64,000 nucleotides of DNA, taken from the NCBI GenBank assembly GCA_018715525.1, contig DVLL01000001.1:21761-85760 (forward strand). The letters run 5' to 3'. Positions 8,478 through 17,665 of this stretch are shown one piece after another. Positions within the stretch are counted from its first letter, which is position 1, and every line of letters begins with the position of its first letter. The notes under the pieces were generated by a model, which saw nothing but the letters and a program-made list of their open reading frames with translations, was not told the DNA's origin and searched no databases. The position numbers and the translations under genes are program-made. This DNA comes from Candidatus Faeciplasma pullistercoris (GTDB lineage Bacteria > Bacillota > Clostridia > Oscillospirales > Ruminococcaceae).

Positions 8478-9836
8478 TCAGGATCTGTCAGCCAGATCCA
8501 CATACTCGCGCTGGCTTCTTATAGCCTTGTATGCGGGACGGATGATCCTTGAGCAGGTCATCTTCTCCTCAAATCTGTGCGCGCACCAGCCTGCCATTCT
8601 GGAAACAGCGAAGAGCGCGGTGGCAAGCTCCTCCGGGATGCTGAGCATTCTGTAGCAAAGACCGGAGTACATGTCTACATTGGCGCAAAGCGCCTTTTCG
8701 TTTCCTGTGACCTCCTTGAAGACTATGGGTGAAAGCCTTTCTATGCTGTTAAGGAGCTCAAACTGCGCCTCGTACTCGGTACCCTTTGCCATTTCAAACG
8801 CGGTCTTCTTGAGTATGACCGCTCTCGGATCGGAGAGGGTGTATACCGCGTGACCCATGCCGTAGATCAGGCCGGCGCGGTCCGAGGCTTCCTTGGCGAG
8901 TATTTTTTTAAGCATGTCGCATATCTCTCCGTCGTCCGACCAGTTGCGCACGTTCGCCTTGATGTAATCGAGCTGCTCGAGCACCTTGAGGTTCGCGCCG
9001 CCGTGTCTGGGACCCTTTAGCGAGCCTACCGCGGCGGAATATGCGGAATATGGGTCCGTTCCGGAGGATGTGAGAACTCGGCAGGTGAAGGTGGAGTTGT
9101 TTCCGCCTCCGTGCTCGGCGTGGAGCATGAGTATGAGGTCGAGAAGCTTCGCCTCTTCATAGGTATACGCTCTGTCAGGTCTGAGAAGCGAGAGTATGGT
9201 CTCGGCTGTCGATTCCTCGGGACGGAGCTGATGCATATACATGCTCATGTTGTCATAGAATCTGCGCTTTACCTGATAGGCGTCAGCCATGATTACAGGT
9301 AATTTTGCGAGAATGGATACGGCGGTGTACAGCTCCTGCTCGGGGGTTCTCGCCTCCGGGTTTTCCGCGTAGGAGTAGAGCGCGAGGATAGATCTTGCCA
9401 GCTTGTTCATTATGTTTTTCGAGGGCGCCTTGAGTATCATGTCCTCAAAGAAGCCTGCGGGGAGCTCGCGGTTCTGGGCTAAAATGCGGTTGAAGCCGGC
9501 AAGCTCGTGCAGAGAGGGAAGCTTGCCCATGAGAAGAAGGTACGCCACCTCTTCATAGCCGAACCTATCCGAGCTTTCCACACCGTTTACGAGGTCGTAG
9601 ATGCTGTAGCCCCTGAAGTAGAGCTCTCCGTCGATATTCTGCTTTTCTCCCTCGTTCATGATGTAGCCGTGTACGTTGCATATATTTGTAAGTCCGGCAA
9701 GGACTCCCGTTCCGTCGGCGTTCCTGAGTCCGCGCTTTACATCATATCTTTGATAAAATTTCGGGTCGATGGTGTTGCTCTGCAAAAATTCCTCTCTGAT
9801 TTCGTTTCGAATATTGTCGTCGATGTTAAGTTTCAC
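8478..9836 (-). CDS. gltA: Citrate synthase
   Basis: Condenses oxaloacetate and acetyl-CoA to citrate. The 452-residue product contains the catalytic residues of the family: His242 in HAEHGGGN, His278 in GPRHGGAN and Asp388 in NVDMYSG, plus GMGHAVYT at 326-333. It is somewhat longer than the 370-430 residues of common type I/II enzymes because of an N-terminal extension of about 60 residues. GTG start with GAGGA 7 nt upstream. Aconitase and isocitrate dehydrogenase are not adjacent. In fermentative Clostridia such enzymes usually supply 2-oxoglutarate for glutamate synthesis; that role is inference. Confidence 0.93.
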   Translation of the reverse strand: MKLNIDDNIRNEIREEFLQSNTIDPKFYQRYDVKRGLRNADGTGVLAGLTNICNVHGYIMNEGEKQNIDGELYFRGYSIYDLVNGVESSDRFGYEEVAYLLLMGKLPSLHELAGFNRILAQNRELPAGFFEDMILKAPSKNIMNKLARSILALYSYAENPEARTPEQELYTAVSILAKLPVIMADAYQVKRRFYDNMSMYMHQLRPEESTAETILSLLRPDRAYTYEEAKLLDLILMLHAEHGGGNNSTFTCRVLTSSGTDPYSAYSAAVGSLKGPRHGGANLKVLEQLDYIKANVRNWSDDGEICDMLKKILAKEASDRAGLIYGMGHAVYTLSDPRAVILKKTAFEMAKGTEYEAQFELLNSIERLSPIVFKEVTGNEKALCANVDMYSGLCYRMLSIPEELATALFAVSRMAGWCAHRFEEKMTCSRIIRPAYKAIRSQREYVDLADRS

Positions 9837-9872
9837 GGCGCAGTCCTCGCTTTTTTGGTGGTATTTCCTTTC

Positions 9873-9901
9873 ATTTTAACACCTTGCCGCAGATATGTCA
9901 A
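9873..9901 (-). promoter_or_regulatory. Citrate synthase promoter
   Basis: Minus strand: perfect -35 TTGACA (9896-9901), 17-nt spacer, -10 TAAAAT (9873-9878), giving a leader of about 30 nt before the GTG start. Confidence 0.7.
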
Positions 9902-10029
9902 CCAATAGCGATAATAAAATGAATCACATTTACCTTTACTATTCAAATATTTCAGAATACAGCCCCCAAGTGCCGCAAATAACGGCGGAATATTGCAGGA
10001 GAACCGAGGCTGCAAATTCATTTTTGCTT

Positions 10030-12030
10030 TTAGCTCTGATTCTCCCCATTCGTAATTATGTAGTAGGTATAGAAATTGTAGATGTTAAGCTCCGGGCAGT
10101 CGTAACGCTTCGCCCTGTTGTTCCATATTATAAACGGGTCGTAATATCCCCATGTGTTCATCGCAGGGGTGATCTCGGAGACGTCTTTTATAAGCTGCTG
10201 CTCTCTTGAGAGGGGTATGCCGGCGTATTCAAGGGTCTTGATGCCAAGGAAGTTCGGGCTGACTATCCCGAGATCGTTTTTGGTTTCGCCGGTGTCATAA
10301 TTAGACCAGATCAGGAACGGAGTCTGGTACCTTGTAAGATAGCTGTTTACAAAGGTATCCCTGTTGGGAGCTATTTTGTCGAACAGCTCCTCCTCAAGAC
10401 TCGGCTGGTGATCTCCGAAAAAGACTATGAGCGTCTTTTCGTCCACTCCCTCAAAGTACTCTATCAGCTCGCCCAAGGCCTCGTCGGAGAGCTTCATCAG
10501 GCTCAAAAACTGCTCTGCCCGCGGATAATTTCCCTCCGGATCGGTTATCCTGACGTCGTTGACAAAGTCGCCGCCGTCATACTCGTAGCCTGAGTGGTTT
10601 TGTATCGTGACGCCGAAGATGAATATTCTGTCAGAAGATCTGTTCTCGAACTCTTCTATTACCCTGTCGTAGAAATAGCTGTCGCTTATAAAGTTTCTCA
10701 CATACTCTACATCGCTGCCGAAGCCTTTCTCGAAGAGGCTTTCCGAGGTGAATCTTCCCTCGTCGGCGCTCATGTCCTCGCCGCTGACAAAGTCGTCAAA
10801 TCCCATGAGGCTGTAGACCGAGTTGCGCTTCCAGCATATCTCGAAAAAGGGGTGCATGGCTACCGTCTCATAGCCGAACTCCTTGAGGTATGACGCCATC
10901 GAGGGAAGCTCCCGGGTGACATGCTGCATATAGGCGTAGCTGCCTGAGGGCATATTCATCATCGAGAGCCATGTAAGGTACTCGAACTCGGTGTTGCAGG
11001 TGCCTCCTCCGAGGGAGGATACCAAGAGCCTTCCGTGAGGAAACTCCCGGGCGAGGCGGTCATAATTTTCGAGGTAGTCCTTGTCCGTCTTTATTTTTCC
11101 GACAAAATCAAGGTCGGAAAAGCTTTCGTTCATTATGACTATTATGTTTGGCAGCTCGCTTTCCGGTACGGACAGCTTATCGTCCTCGTACCTTTCAAGG
11201 TAGCTCTCAAGGACTTCCTCGGAGTAGCCGGCAGGCGGGTTGAACTCAGATTTTCTCAGGTTTATGTAAAAGCTTAGAACCACTCCGTTAAGCTGGTTCG
11301 CACCCTGCGGATCAAAGGCGGAGGTTACATAGCCGTCGTAATCTATATCGAGTATGTACACCGCTCCTCCAAACGCTATAGCCAGCGAGCAGAGCACAGG
11401 GACTATCCTTTTCCACGCGGCTTTCAGGCTAAGCTTTGGCAGCCTCAGCTTAAGCTTGAGCGCCGCGGCGCAAAGAAGGGCGAACCCCGAGGTGCCTACA
11501 AGCAGCGGCAGGTCAAAATGCCACTGGTCGGGAGAGGTGACGCTCATGGCGGTGTTGATAACGAGCAGGTCGGTGGGCACAAGCGGCGTGCTTCTTACAA
11601 GCAGGATTATCTGGTTTGCGGCGTGAAGAACAAAGCTGACCGTGAACTCGGCTATCAGGGCAAGCTTCGCGGACTGGGTCACGCCGAAGATAAAGGACTG
11701 AAAAACGGCGTAAAACACAAGATTGTCAAAATATATTTTCGCCGGATAGAGCGGTGCGCCGACAAGAGCCCGCACCACCTCGAAGCATAAAACCGGAGCC
11801 GCCGCAAAAAATAACCACGAGAGCGCCTTTTCGGTCTTTTCGCCGAGACTGACGTCGGTGAGCATCACAAGGGCGGCGAGCGCCGTCGCTGACAGGTATT
11901 TAATGACGCCATTGATATCTATCGCCCCGTCGCTGAGGAACGCGCCGAGATTGGCTGCTCCCAAAGCAAGCAGGGCAGCCAGACATAATATTGGTGCGGC
12001 AAGCCTTTTGCCGAATTTGAGCGTAATCAA
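10030..12030 (-). CDS. LTA synthase/sulfatase-family phosphoglycerol transferase
   Basis: Polytopic membrane enzyme of the LtaS/MdoB type, probably transferring phosphoglycerol or a related group to a cell-surface polymer. About five transmembrane helices occupy residues 8-225. The extracellular alkaline-phosphatase-fold domain follows, with metal site NIIVIMNESFSD, the probable nucleophile Thr in GGGTCNTEFEYL, and a metal-binding FFGDHQP near the C-terminus. The substrate cannot be told from sequence. The start is uncertain: no ATG is well placed, and TTG 12030 has a G-rich site (AAGGCGGGTG) upstream. An in-frame TTG 12084 lacks a ribosome site. Length is about 666 residues, within the family range. 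Confidence 0.85.
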   Translation of the reverse strand: MITLKFGKRLAAPILCLAALLALGAANLGAFLSDGAIDINGVIKYLSATALAALVMLTDVSLGEKTEKALSWLFFAAAPVLCFEVVRALVGAPLYPAKIYFDNLVFYAVFQSFIFGVTQSAKLALIAEFTVSFVLHAANQIILLVRSTPLVPTDLLVINTAMSVTSPDQWHFDLPLLVGTSGFALLCAAALKLKLRLPKLSLKAAWKRIVPVLCSLAIAFGGAVYILDIDYDGYVTSAFDPQGANQLNGVVLSFYINLRKSEFNPPAGYSEEVLESYLERYEDDKLSVPESELPNIIVIMNESFSDLDFVGKIKTDKDYLENYDRLAREFPHGRLLVSSLGGGTCNTEFEYLTWLSMMNMPSGSYAYMQHVTRELPSMASYLKEFGYETVAMHPFFEICWKRNSVYSLMGFDDFVSGEDMSADEGRFTSESLFEKGFGSDVEYVRNFISDSYFYDRVIEEFENRSSDRIFIFGVTIQNHSGYEYDGGDFVNDVRITDPEGNYPRAEQFLSLMKLSDEALGELIEYFEGVDEKTLIVFFGDHQPSLEEELFDKIAPNRDTFVNSYLTRYQTPFLIWSNYDTGETKNDLGIVSPNFLGIKTLEYAGIPLSREQQLIKDVSEITPAMNTWGYYDPFIIWNNRAKRYDCPELNIYNFYTYYIITNGENQS

Positions 12031-12087
12031 AATTTCACCCGCCTTGTGAGTATTTAGGGCTTCGCGCGAAGCAAAAGTATGCAAAAG

Positions 12088-12116
12088 TTGACATAAAAGC
12101 GCCTACGGAGTATTAT
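12088..12116 (+). promoter_or_regulatory. Promoter of the yitT-family gene
   Basis: -35 TTGACA (12088-12093), 17-nt spacer, -10 TATTAT (12111-12116). It runs head to head with the divergent LtaS-like promoter; the two -10 elements are only 3 nt apart, so the two promoters probably compete for polymerase. Confidence 0.65.
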
Positions 12117-12119
12117 ACT

Positions 12120-12148
12120 ATTATATATTGCTCATCATAATTTTGCAA
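12120..12148 (-). promoter_or_regulatory. Promoter of the LtaS-like gene
   Basis: Minus strand: -35 TTGCAA (12143-12148), 17-nt spacer, -10 TATAAT (12120-12125). Both hexamers are identical to those of the promoter at 8423-8451. Confidence 0.65.
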
Positions 12149-12162
12149 GGAGTAGCACCAAG

Positions 12163-13032
12163 ATGAAAAACGACATAAAGCGGATACTCTGGGACTACGC
12201 GCTAATATCTATCGGCTCGATTATTTTCGCGATAGCGATAGGGCTTTTTCTAGACCCTAACGGCATAGTTCCCGGAGGCTTTACCGGAATAGCGATGATA
12301 ATCGGTCACTTTTTTCCGGGGCTTAAGACAGGCACTGTCGTGCTCATACTCAATGTCCCGATAATCGCGCTCGGCATCTGGAAGTTCGGCTTCAAATTTC
12401 TGTTTTCGACCATATATTCGATAGTTTTGTCCTCGCTTCTTATGAATTTTCTGGAGGCAAGGTTCGACCCATTGACTACAGACCCGCTTTTGTCCTGCGT
12501 TGCGGGAGGCTGCCTTATGGCGGTGGGACTGGAGCTCGTGCTCCTGCACGGAGCGACGACCGGCGGCACGGACATAATAGTAAAGCTGCTCAGGCTGAAA
12601 TTCAGGGGTCTGTCCACCGGAACCATGTTTTTTGCCGTTGACGGGATCGTGGTGCTCTGCGCGGCGGTAGTTTCCGGAAATATTGACGACGGACTCTATG
12701 CGGCGCTCTGCATAATAGTCTCCGCCACGGTAATAGACAGGATCATGAACGGAAGCAACGAGGCAAAGATGATTATTCTTGTCAGCGACAAGCATGAGGA
12801 GATAACCGGACGGCTGATGACCGAGCTGGACGCCGGAGTCACGCTGTTAAACGGAACAGGAGCGTATTCCGGACAGGATAAGCGTGTCGTGCTCTGCGTC
12901 ATAAAGAAATCGCTGGTCTCAAAGGCACTCAGGCTTATAAAAAATGTTGACAGCAGTTCGTTTGCCATAATCACCACCGCAAACGAGGTATTCGGCGAGG
13001 GCTACAAGCTCCACGGCGAAAGCGGCTTTTAA
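12163..13032 (+). CDS. YitT family membrane protein
   Basis: Five or six transmembrane helices (residues 12-170), with the family pattern GLFLDPNGIVPGGFTG near the N-terminus and HGATTGGTDII in the middle. A soluble C-terminal DUF2179 domain follows (about residues 205-285, with MTELDAGVTLLNGTGAYSG). Length of 289 residues is typical. AAGGAG site 11 nt before the ATG. Function in the family is poorly defined. It is transcribed divergently from the LtaS-like gene and ends at a strong terminator. Confidence 0.9.
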   Translation: MKNDIKRILWDYALISIGSIIFAIAIGLFLDPNGIVPGGFTGIAMIIGHFFPGLKTGTVVLILNVPIIALGIWKFGFKFLFSTIYSIVLSSLLMNFLEARFDPLTTDPLLSCVAGGCLMAVGLELVLLHGATTGGTDIIVKLLRLKFRGLSTGTMFFAVDGIVVLCAAVVSGNIDDGLYAALCIIVSATVIDRIMNGSNEAKMIILVSDKHEEITGRLMTELDAGVTLLNGTGAYSGQDKRVVLCVIKKSLVSKALRLIKNVDSSSFAIITTANEVFGEGYKLHGESGF

Positions 13033-13040
13033 GCGGCGGG

Positions 13041-13098
13041 CAGGACTTTTCCGCAAGGGACTCGCCTCGGGATGCGCCCGGCGAAAAGTCCTGTTTTT
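13041..13098 (+). terminator. Terminator of the yitT-family gene
   Basis: Arms CAGGACTTTT (13041-13050) and AAAAGTCCTG (13084-13093) pair perfectly around a GC-rich loop and are followed by TTTTT (13094-13098). Confidence 0.85.
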
Positions 13099-13296
13099 CA
13101 TGCTTTTGCCAAGCCGGAGCCGCGCTGCCCGCGCATGAGCCTGCGCTGCCGCAGGCATACTATATAATAAGGTGCGGTGCGGACGTCGGCTTGGTTAAAA
13201 ATTACAATAATTTCAGCGCCGTGAAAATGCTTAAAATTTCACTATTTTTTGTCCTGAAAAGGGAATAACAGCTTTATACGCCGCGTTTTTGGGCAT
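13099..13296. other. Non-coding spacer between convergent terminators
   Basis: No convincing open reading frame. It contains a GC-rich stretch with a short hairpin (GCCTGC/GCAGGC at about 13131-13157) and distant arms CCAAGCCG and CGGCTTGG. The function, if any, is unknown. Confidence 0.4.
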
Positions 13297-13345
13297 AAAA
13301 AGCCCGCCGGACAGGCTAAAATCCTCGAAAGCCCGCCCGGCGGAC
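13297..13345 (-). terminator. Terminator of galM
   Basis: Minus-strand 11-bp stem (arms 13335-13345 and 13302-13312, two G-U pairs), followed on that strand by five T (13297-13301), just after the galM stop. Confidence 0.8.
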
Positions 13346-13368
13346 GTATGCGTGATTACCGACAGCCG

Positions 13369-14418
13369 TCAGCCCTGTACGGAAAAGCTGTACACGGTGA
13401 CATGGTGGTATTTTTCCCCTGCTCTGAGCACCGGCTGCTCAAAGTTCCGGTGCTTCATGGCGTTGGGATAGAACTGTGTCTCAAGGCAAAGACCCGTCCT
13501 CTTCTCGATCGGCTTTCCTCCCTTGCCGTAGGGCGCGGTTCCGTCAAGGAAGTTTCCGCTGTAGAACTGTATTCCGGGGAGGTCTGAGTAGACGTCCATT
13601 ACTATTCCGCTCTTTGCCGCCTTAAGGGTCGCGACCTGTCGCATGCCCTTGCCGTCAGGACAGAAGTTGTGGTCATATCCGCCAGCGAATATGAGCTGCT
13701 CGTACTTTTCTCCTATCCTCTCACCGATGGTGTGGAAGTCGGTAAAGTCAAGCGGAGTTCCCTCGACCTTGGCGACATATCCCGTGGGCAGGCATTCCGA
13801 GTTTCCGACGGTGAAATGGGTGGCGTTTATCTTGAGGGAATGCTCAAGTATGCTTCCCGAAGCCTGACCGTCAAGGTTAAAGTAGCAGTGGTTGGTGAGG
13901 TTGCACAGGGTGTCGGCGTCGCTTTCCGCCTTGTAGTCGATAATAAGGGCGTTGTCCTCCGTAAACGAGTATCTGACGGTGACGTCGAGGTTCCCCGGGA
14001 AGCCCTCCTCGCCGTCCTCGGAGCGATAGCTCAAAACAAGCGTCTCGCCGTCTGTTTCGCCATGCCAAAGCCGCTTGTCAAAGCCCTTCGGGCCGCTGTG
14101 GAGGTTGTTTCTTCCGTCGTTCTTGGCAAGCGTGTATACCTTTCTGCCGAGCTTGAATTTTGCGTCCTCCACTCTGTTGCCGTGGCGGCCGATAAGAGCG
14201 CCGATGTACTTGTCCTGGCTCACATAGCTGCCGAGGTCGTCATACCCCAGCGCCACGTCCACAAGCGCTCCCTCGCTGTCCGGGACGACTATAGAGCGAA
14301 TGGCTCCGCCGAACTCGATTACCTCAAGATACGCGCCTTTTGAGTTGGTCAGCTTGTAGGAGTAGACCGGTTTGCCGCAGGAAAGGCTGCCGAACTGCTG
14401 TTTGGTGATGTTTGTCAT
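13369..14418 (-). CDS. galM: Aldose 1-epimerase (galactose mutarotase)
   Basis: Interconverts alpha and beta anomers of hexoses. The 349-residue product has the family motifs: GRHGNRVEDAKF near residue 75, the catalytic His in LTNHCYFNLDG and the catalytic Glu in LCLETQFYPNAMKH. The start ATG 14418 is chosen because GAGGGAG lies upstream and the encoded MTNITKQQFG matches the usual N-terminus; the frame is open further upstream but without homology or a ribosome site. It stands alone, with its own promoter and terminator and no other sugar genes adjacent. Confidence 0.92.
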   Translation of the reverse strand: MTNITKQQFGSLSCGKPVYSYKLTNSKGAYLEVIEFGGAIRSIVVPDSEGALVDVALGYDDLGSYVSQDKYIGALIGRHGNRVEDAKFKLGRKVYTLAKNDGRNNLHSGPKGFDKRLWHGETDGETLVLSYRSEDGEEGFPGNLDVTVRYSFTEDNALIIDYKAESDADTLCNLTNHCYFNLDGQASGSILEHSLKINATHFTVGNSECLPTGYVAKVEGTPLDFTDFHTIGERIGEKYEQLIFAGGYDHNFCPDGKGMRQVATLKAAKSGIVMDVYSDLPGIQFYSGNFLDGTAPYGKGGKPIEKRTGLCLETQFYPNAMKHRNFEQPVLRAGEKYHHVTVYSFSVQG

Positions 14419-14487
14419 GAATAAAATCTCCCTCGAAAACAAATTATTATATAGCTGCAATATTTGAGCAATGATAATTGTATTACA

Positions 14488-14516
14488 AGTGTAACACCAC
14501 TGCGATAAAATTTCAA
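14488..14516 (-). promoter_or_regulatory. Candidate galM promoter
   Basis: Minus strand: TTGAAA (14511-14516), 17-nt spacer, TACACT (14488-14493), giving a leader of about 65 nt. Confidence 0.5.
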
Positions 14517-14558
14517 CAAAAATTAAGGACATTTATTTATTAAAAACTGATTTTTGTA

Positions 14559-14587
14559 TTTACAAAAGAAAATATTGGTGTTATAAT
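14559..14587 (+). promoter_or_regulatory. Promoter of the fibronectin type III protein gene
   Basis: TTTACA (14559-14564), 17-nt spacer, TATAAT (14582-14587) in a very A/T-rich stretch, followed by an AAAAGGAG ribosome site before ATG 14619. Confidence 0.65.
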
Positions 14588-14618
14588 GAGACTAACAAAA
14601 TGAAAAGGAGTGTCAAAA

Positions 14619-17267
14619 ATGACTAAAAGAATTTTGGCAATTGTTTTGGCAGTTGTTCTTGTAGTCACGTCGCTTGCAATTCCGACGTTTGCGGCGGACA
14701 ACGGCGGCTTGCCTGCAATTAACAGCATTGCGCTTAACAAGAACGAAAATAATATTTCTGCGTCTTGGGATAAAGTCGATGGCGCAGACTATTACACCGT
14801 TCAGGTACTGAAGGACGGAAGTGCGTTCGGAAGTGTTGCCAGGGTTACATCCGCGTCCTACACAATTACACCGAACGGAGCAGGAACTTACTCTGTTCAG
14901 ATAGCTGCTTATAAGGATAGCATAATGGTAGCAAGTGCAACCGGCGGAAGTGCTGTCTGGAGCGTAACAACGAGCGGCTCGGGCAGCATAAACATGAGCG
15001 TTTCCGTTGGATCCAATATCGTGGTAAAATGGAAGGATAACGGCTATTACACCGGCTATGTTGTCGAAGTCTTAAAGAAGGATAATTCCAAGTCTGTCGC
15101 ATATGTTCCAAAGCAGGGATCCGGACAAGAACTTAGCTACATTTATACCGGTTCTTCGAGCGACGTAACAAAGATCAATATTTATCACGGTTCGTCAACT
15201 ACTGATTATGTCAATCAGGTTCTCGGCACATGGACCAATACCGGTTCTTCTACCGGCGGACAGACCGGCACTGTTACCGGCAACGGCATAAGTGCTACAA
15301 TCTACGGCAGCTATGTGGTTGTCAGCTGGAACGCTGTTCCCAACGCGAGTTACTATCAGGTAATCTACAGGAACAGCACATCATCCAACTATGTTTCCTC
15401 ACAGAAAATAACCGGCACCTCATATCAGTTCGGATACACCCCCGGTCTCTATTATGAGATCCGTGTGGCTGCATTTGTCAACGGATCGTGGAAGGAGTTC
15501 GGCTCCGCTATTATTAACGGCTCGTCCTCCGGAACGATCGGCAACACCGTAGTAGCAACCAGAAACAGCATGTGGGATACCAACGTCACCGTAAGATGGA
15601 ACGGCAACGTAGGTTCGTACTTCGTTCAGTGCTATTCCAACAACTCTTTGATCGGCACGGTGCCCACGAGCTATCCCTATGCTACTGTAACTAATCTCAA
15701 TCCTTATACAACCTACACCTTTGTAGTTGTTAATGCGCAGACTAATCAGCAGATAGGCTCAGCTACGCTTGCCGCGGGCGCTGTCTCCAGCACCGGCACA
15801 GGTACAGGCATAGGCACCGGCACCGGCGGTATCAGCGTTACCAGAAGCGGCAACACCTCTGTGGTAACATGGCCCGCTGTTTCCGGAGCGTCAGGCTACT
15901 TTGTCAACCACAGGCGTATCACCAGCGTAAACTCTACTCAGTCGTTCGTAACGACTACTCAGTTTGTCACTAACGATTACAACGCAAACGAAAGCTGGAC
16001 TGTAAGCATCCAGGCGATTGTCGGCTCCAGCCTTGTCACAGTAGGCACTGCCACCGTGACTCCGAGCGGAGTCGTTCAGGGCGGAACTACAACCGGCGGA
16101 AACGTAACTCAGGGCAACAACTGCACAGCTACCAGCTATGCTAACTACGCTGTCCTCAACTGGAACGCAACCGGCGCAGCTCCCTACACCGTAATCTACT
16201 ACCTCAATAACGACTCCTCTCAGGGACAGGTTCGAAGCGGCATCTACACCACGTCTGTTCAGCTTCCGATAGCTAATTCTTACAGCTACACCGCTTATGT
16301 CTTCGCTACCGGCAGCAACTCTCCTATCGCGACTGTTTCCGTCAGAGCTCAGTCCGCCGGAACAGGAACAGGCAGCACCGACTACGACAAGACTCAGATA
16401 GTCAACCTTACCTTGACTCCTAAGAACGGCTGGACAACCACCCTTTCGTGGGAGAAGAAGAGCAGCGCTCTTTCTTACCTCATAACCTATGGTCCTCTTG
16501 AGGGCTCGGCGGGCGAGCAGGGTCTGTCCTACACCAACAGCTTTGATCTCCCCTACGGTTCTTCAAAGGCATATCAGGCATATGTTTACGCTCTTACCTC
16601 TGACGGCAGAACCTCTTTGGTAGGATACGTCATCAACGTTCCCGGCACAACAGCTGAAGGCGGCAGCACTTCCGGTGATTCCGCCAAGGATTATCCCACC
16701 AGCTTCAAGGCGACATCAGGCAACGAGAAGGTAACACTTTCTTGGGACGCTGTTGAGGATGCAGGCAAGTACACCATTTACTACAGAAGAGCTACCTCTA
16801 ACACATGGCTCAGGGCTGGTACGACCTCCAGAGTTGCAGTTAACATCACCGGTCTTGAAAACGGTATACGCTACGAGTTCAAGGTATCTGTAAACGGAAA
16901 GGATTCCGGAGTTGTTAAGATAGCTCCTTCCGCATCCAGCTCCACTACCGTTACAGCTCCTGATCCGGAGGGCGATGATGTAGTTATCAGCGATGAGATC
17001 AGGCTCACCTCCGTAACCAGCACATCCAGGGGAACGATCACCGCTTCCTGGACTGCTGTATCCGGCGCTACCTCCTATGAGGTATATGTAGCTGAGGGCT
17101 CAAGCTCCACCTACAAGAAGAAGGGCGAGTACACCGGTACAACTGCCGTAATCAGCGGTCTGACTTCCGGACAGAAGTACAAGGTAAGAATCCTTGTTAA
17201 CCCTTACGAGGGCTCTAAGGCTTCCGCTCTTTCTAACTGCGAGTATATGCAGGTAACAGTAAAATAA
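14619..17267 (+). CDS. Secreted multi-domain fibronectin type III-like protein
   Basis: Exported protein of 882 residues. A signal peptide (KRILAIVLAVVLVVTSLAIP, cleavage near TFA-AD) is followed by about nine tandem FN3-like units of 80-100 residues. Recurrent marks are a W in the second strand (SASWDKV, VVSWNAV, VVTWPAV, TLSWDAV, TASWTAV) and a Y-x-V/I strand (YYTVQVL, YYQVIYR, YTIYYRR, YEVYVAE). Units are joined by Gly/Ser/Thr linkers such as GTGTGIGTGTGG. There is no LPxTG, SLH or other visible anchor and no catalytic domain. It probably acts in adhesion, matrix or surface coating. ATG 14619 is chosen over GTG 14610 by its 8-nt spacing from AAAGGAG. It is monocistronic. Confidence 0.85.
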   Translation: MTKRILAIVLAVVLVVTSLAIPTFAADNGGLPAINSIALNKNENNISASWDKVDGADYYTVQVLKDGSAFGSVARVTSASYTITPNGAGTYSVQIAAYKDSIMVASATGGSAVWSVTTSGSGSINMSVSVGSNIVVKWKDNGYYTGYVVEVLKKDNSKSVAYVPKQGSGQELSYIYTGSSSDVTKINIYHGSSTTDYVNQVLGTWTNTGSSTGGQTGTVTGNGISATIYGSYVVVSWNAVPNASYYQVIYRNSTSSNYVSSQKITGTSYQFGYTPGLYYEIRVAAFVNGSWKEFGSAIINGSSSGTIGNTVVATRNSMWDTNVTVRWNGNVGSYFVQCYSNNSLIGTVPTSYPYATVTNLNPYTTYTFVVVNAQTNQQIGSATLAAGAVSSTGTGTGIGTGTGGISVTRSGNTSVVTWPAVSGASGYFVNHRRITSVNSTQSFVTTTQFVTNDYNANESWTVSIQAIVGSSLVTVGTATVTPSGVVQGGTTTGGNVTQGNNCTATSYANYAVLNWNATGAAPYTVIYYLNNDSSQGQVRSGIYTTSVQLPIANSYSYTAYVFATGSNSPIATVSVRAQSAGTGTGSTDYDKTQIVNLTLTPKNGWTTTLSWEKKSSALSYLITYGPLEGSAGEQGLSYTNSFDLPYGSSKAYQAYVYALTSDGRTSLVGYVINVPGTTAEGGSTSGDSAKDYPTSFKATSGNEKVTLSWDAVEDAGKYTIYYRRATSNTWLRAGTTSRVAVNITGLENGIRYEFKVSVNGKDSGVVKIAPSASSSTTVTAPDPEGDDVVISDEIRLTSVTSTSRGTITASWTAVSGATSYEVYVAEGSSSTYKKKGEYTGTTAVISGLTSGQKYKVRILVNPYEGSKASALSNCEYMQVTVK

Positions 17268-17292
17268 GGACACTCCTTAAAAATTGACGGAT

Positions 17293-17322
17293 TCCCCCCT
17301 TCCGCTATGTCGGAAGGGGGGA
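17293..17322 (+). terminator. Hairpin terminator of the FN3 gene
   Basis: 12-bp perfect stem (17293-17304 with 17311-17322, six C pairing six G) with a 6-nt loop, 25 nt past the stop. The following T-run is weak, but the stem is very strong. Confidence 0.7.
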
Positions 17323-17373
17323 TTCTCGCTTTAGGCACGCTTAAAAATATACCCGAAAAGATGTGCTAAGCAC

Positions 17374-17402
17374 TTGACTGTTTCAAATTACCGTGATAAA
17401 AT
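17374..17402 (+). promoter_or_regulatory. Distal promoter P1 upstream of spo0A
   Basis: TTGACT (17374-17379), 17-nt spacer, TAAAAT (17397-17402). The upstream flank (CCGAAAAGATGTGCTAAGCAC) closely resembles that of P2 at 17725. It lies 425 nt from spo0A and is followed by a terminator, so its product may be a separate RNA. Confidence 0.55.
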
Positions 17403-17658
17403 ATACGCCGTGATTATTCGGCATAATATTAAATAATGTACATAGGCTGTGCACCGGCAGGTTGTTGCTGCAATATTTTGCAAATTTGCGGCTTGGTCTG
17501 CATATTCTTATAAGGTTTGTCAGTATGCTTTGGTTTGCCGGAGCGCAGTCTCAAATTACAACCGGGTTTTTACCTCTTGAATTTCGAAGCGGCGGATTAG
17601 TTGTATAAAAACAGCTCTGAAGCACTTTTTTGATCGCTTTTTCCATATTTATGCAATT

Positions 17659-17665
17659 TTCGACA
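17659..17665 (-). promoter_or_regulatory. 0A box (Spo0A binding site)
   Basis: TGTCGAA on the minus strand, a 7/7 match to the Spo0A-box core, in the context GTGTCGAAAAT. It lies about 60 nt upstream of the -35 of P2, a plausible place for Spo0A autoregulation. Confidence 0.55.

Noticed and set aside
17435..17512. Short cysteine-rich frame (about 25 residues) in the spo0A upstream region
   Set aside because: No ribosome site, and the same DNA folds as part of a possible RNA.
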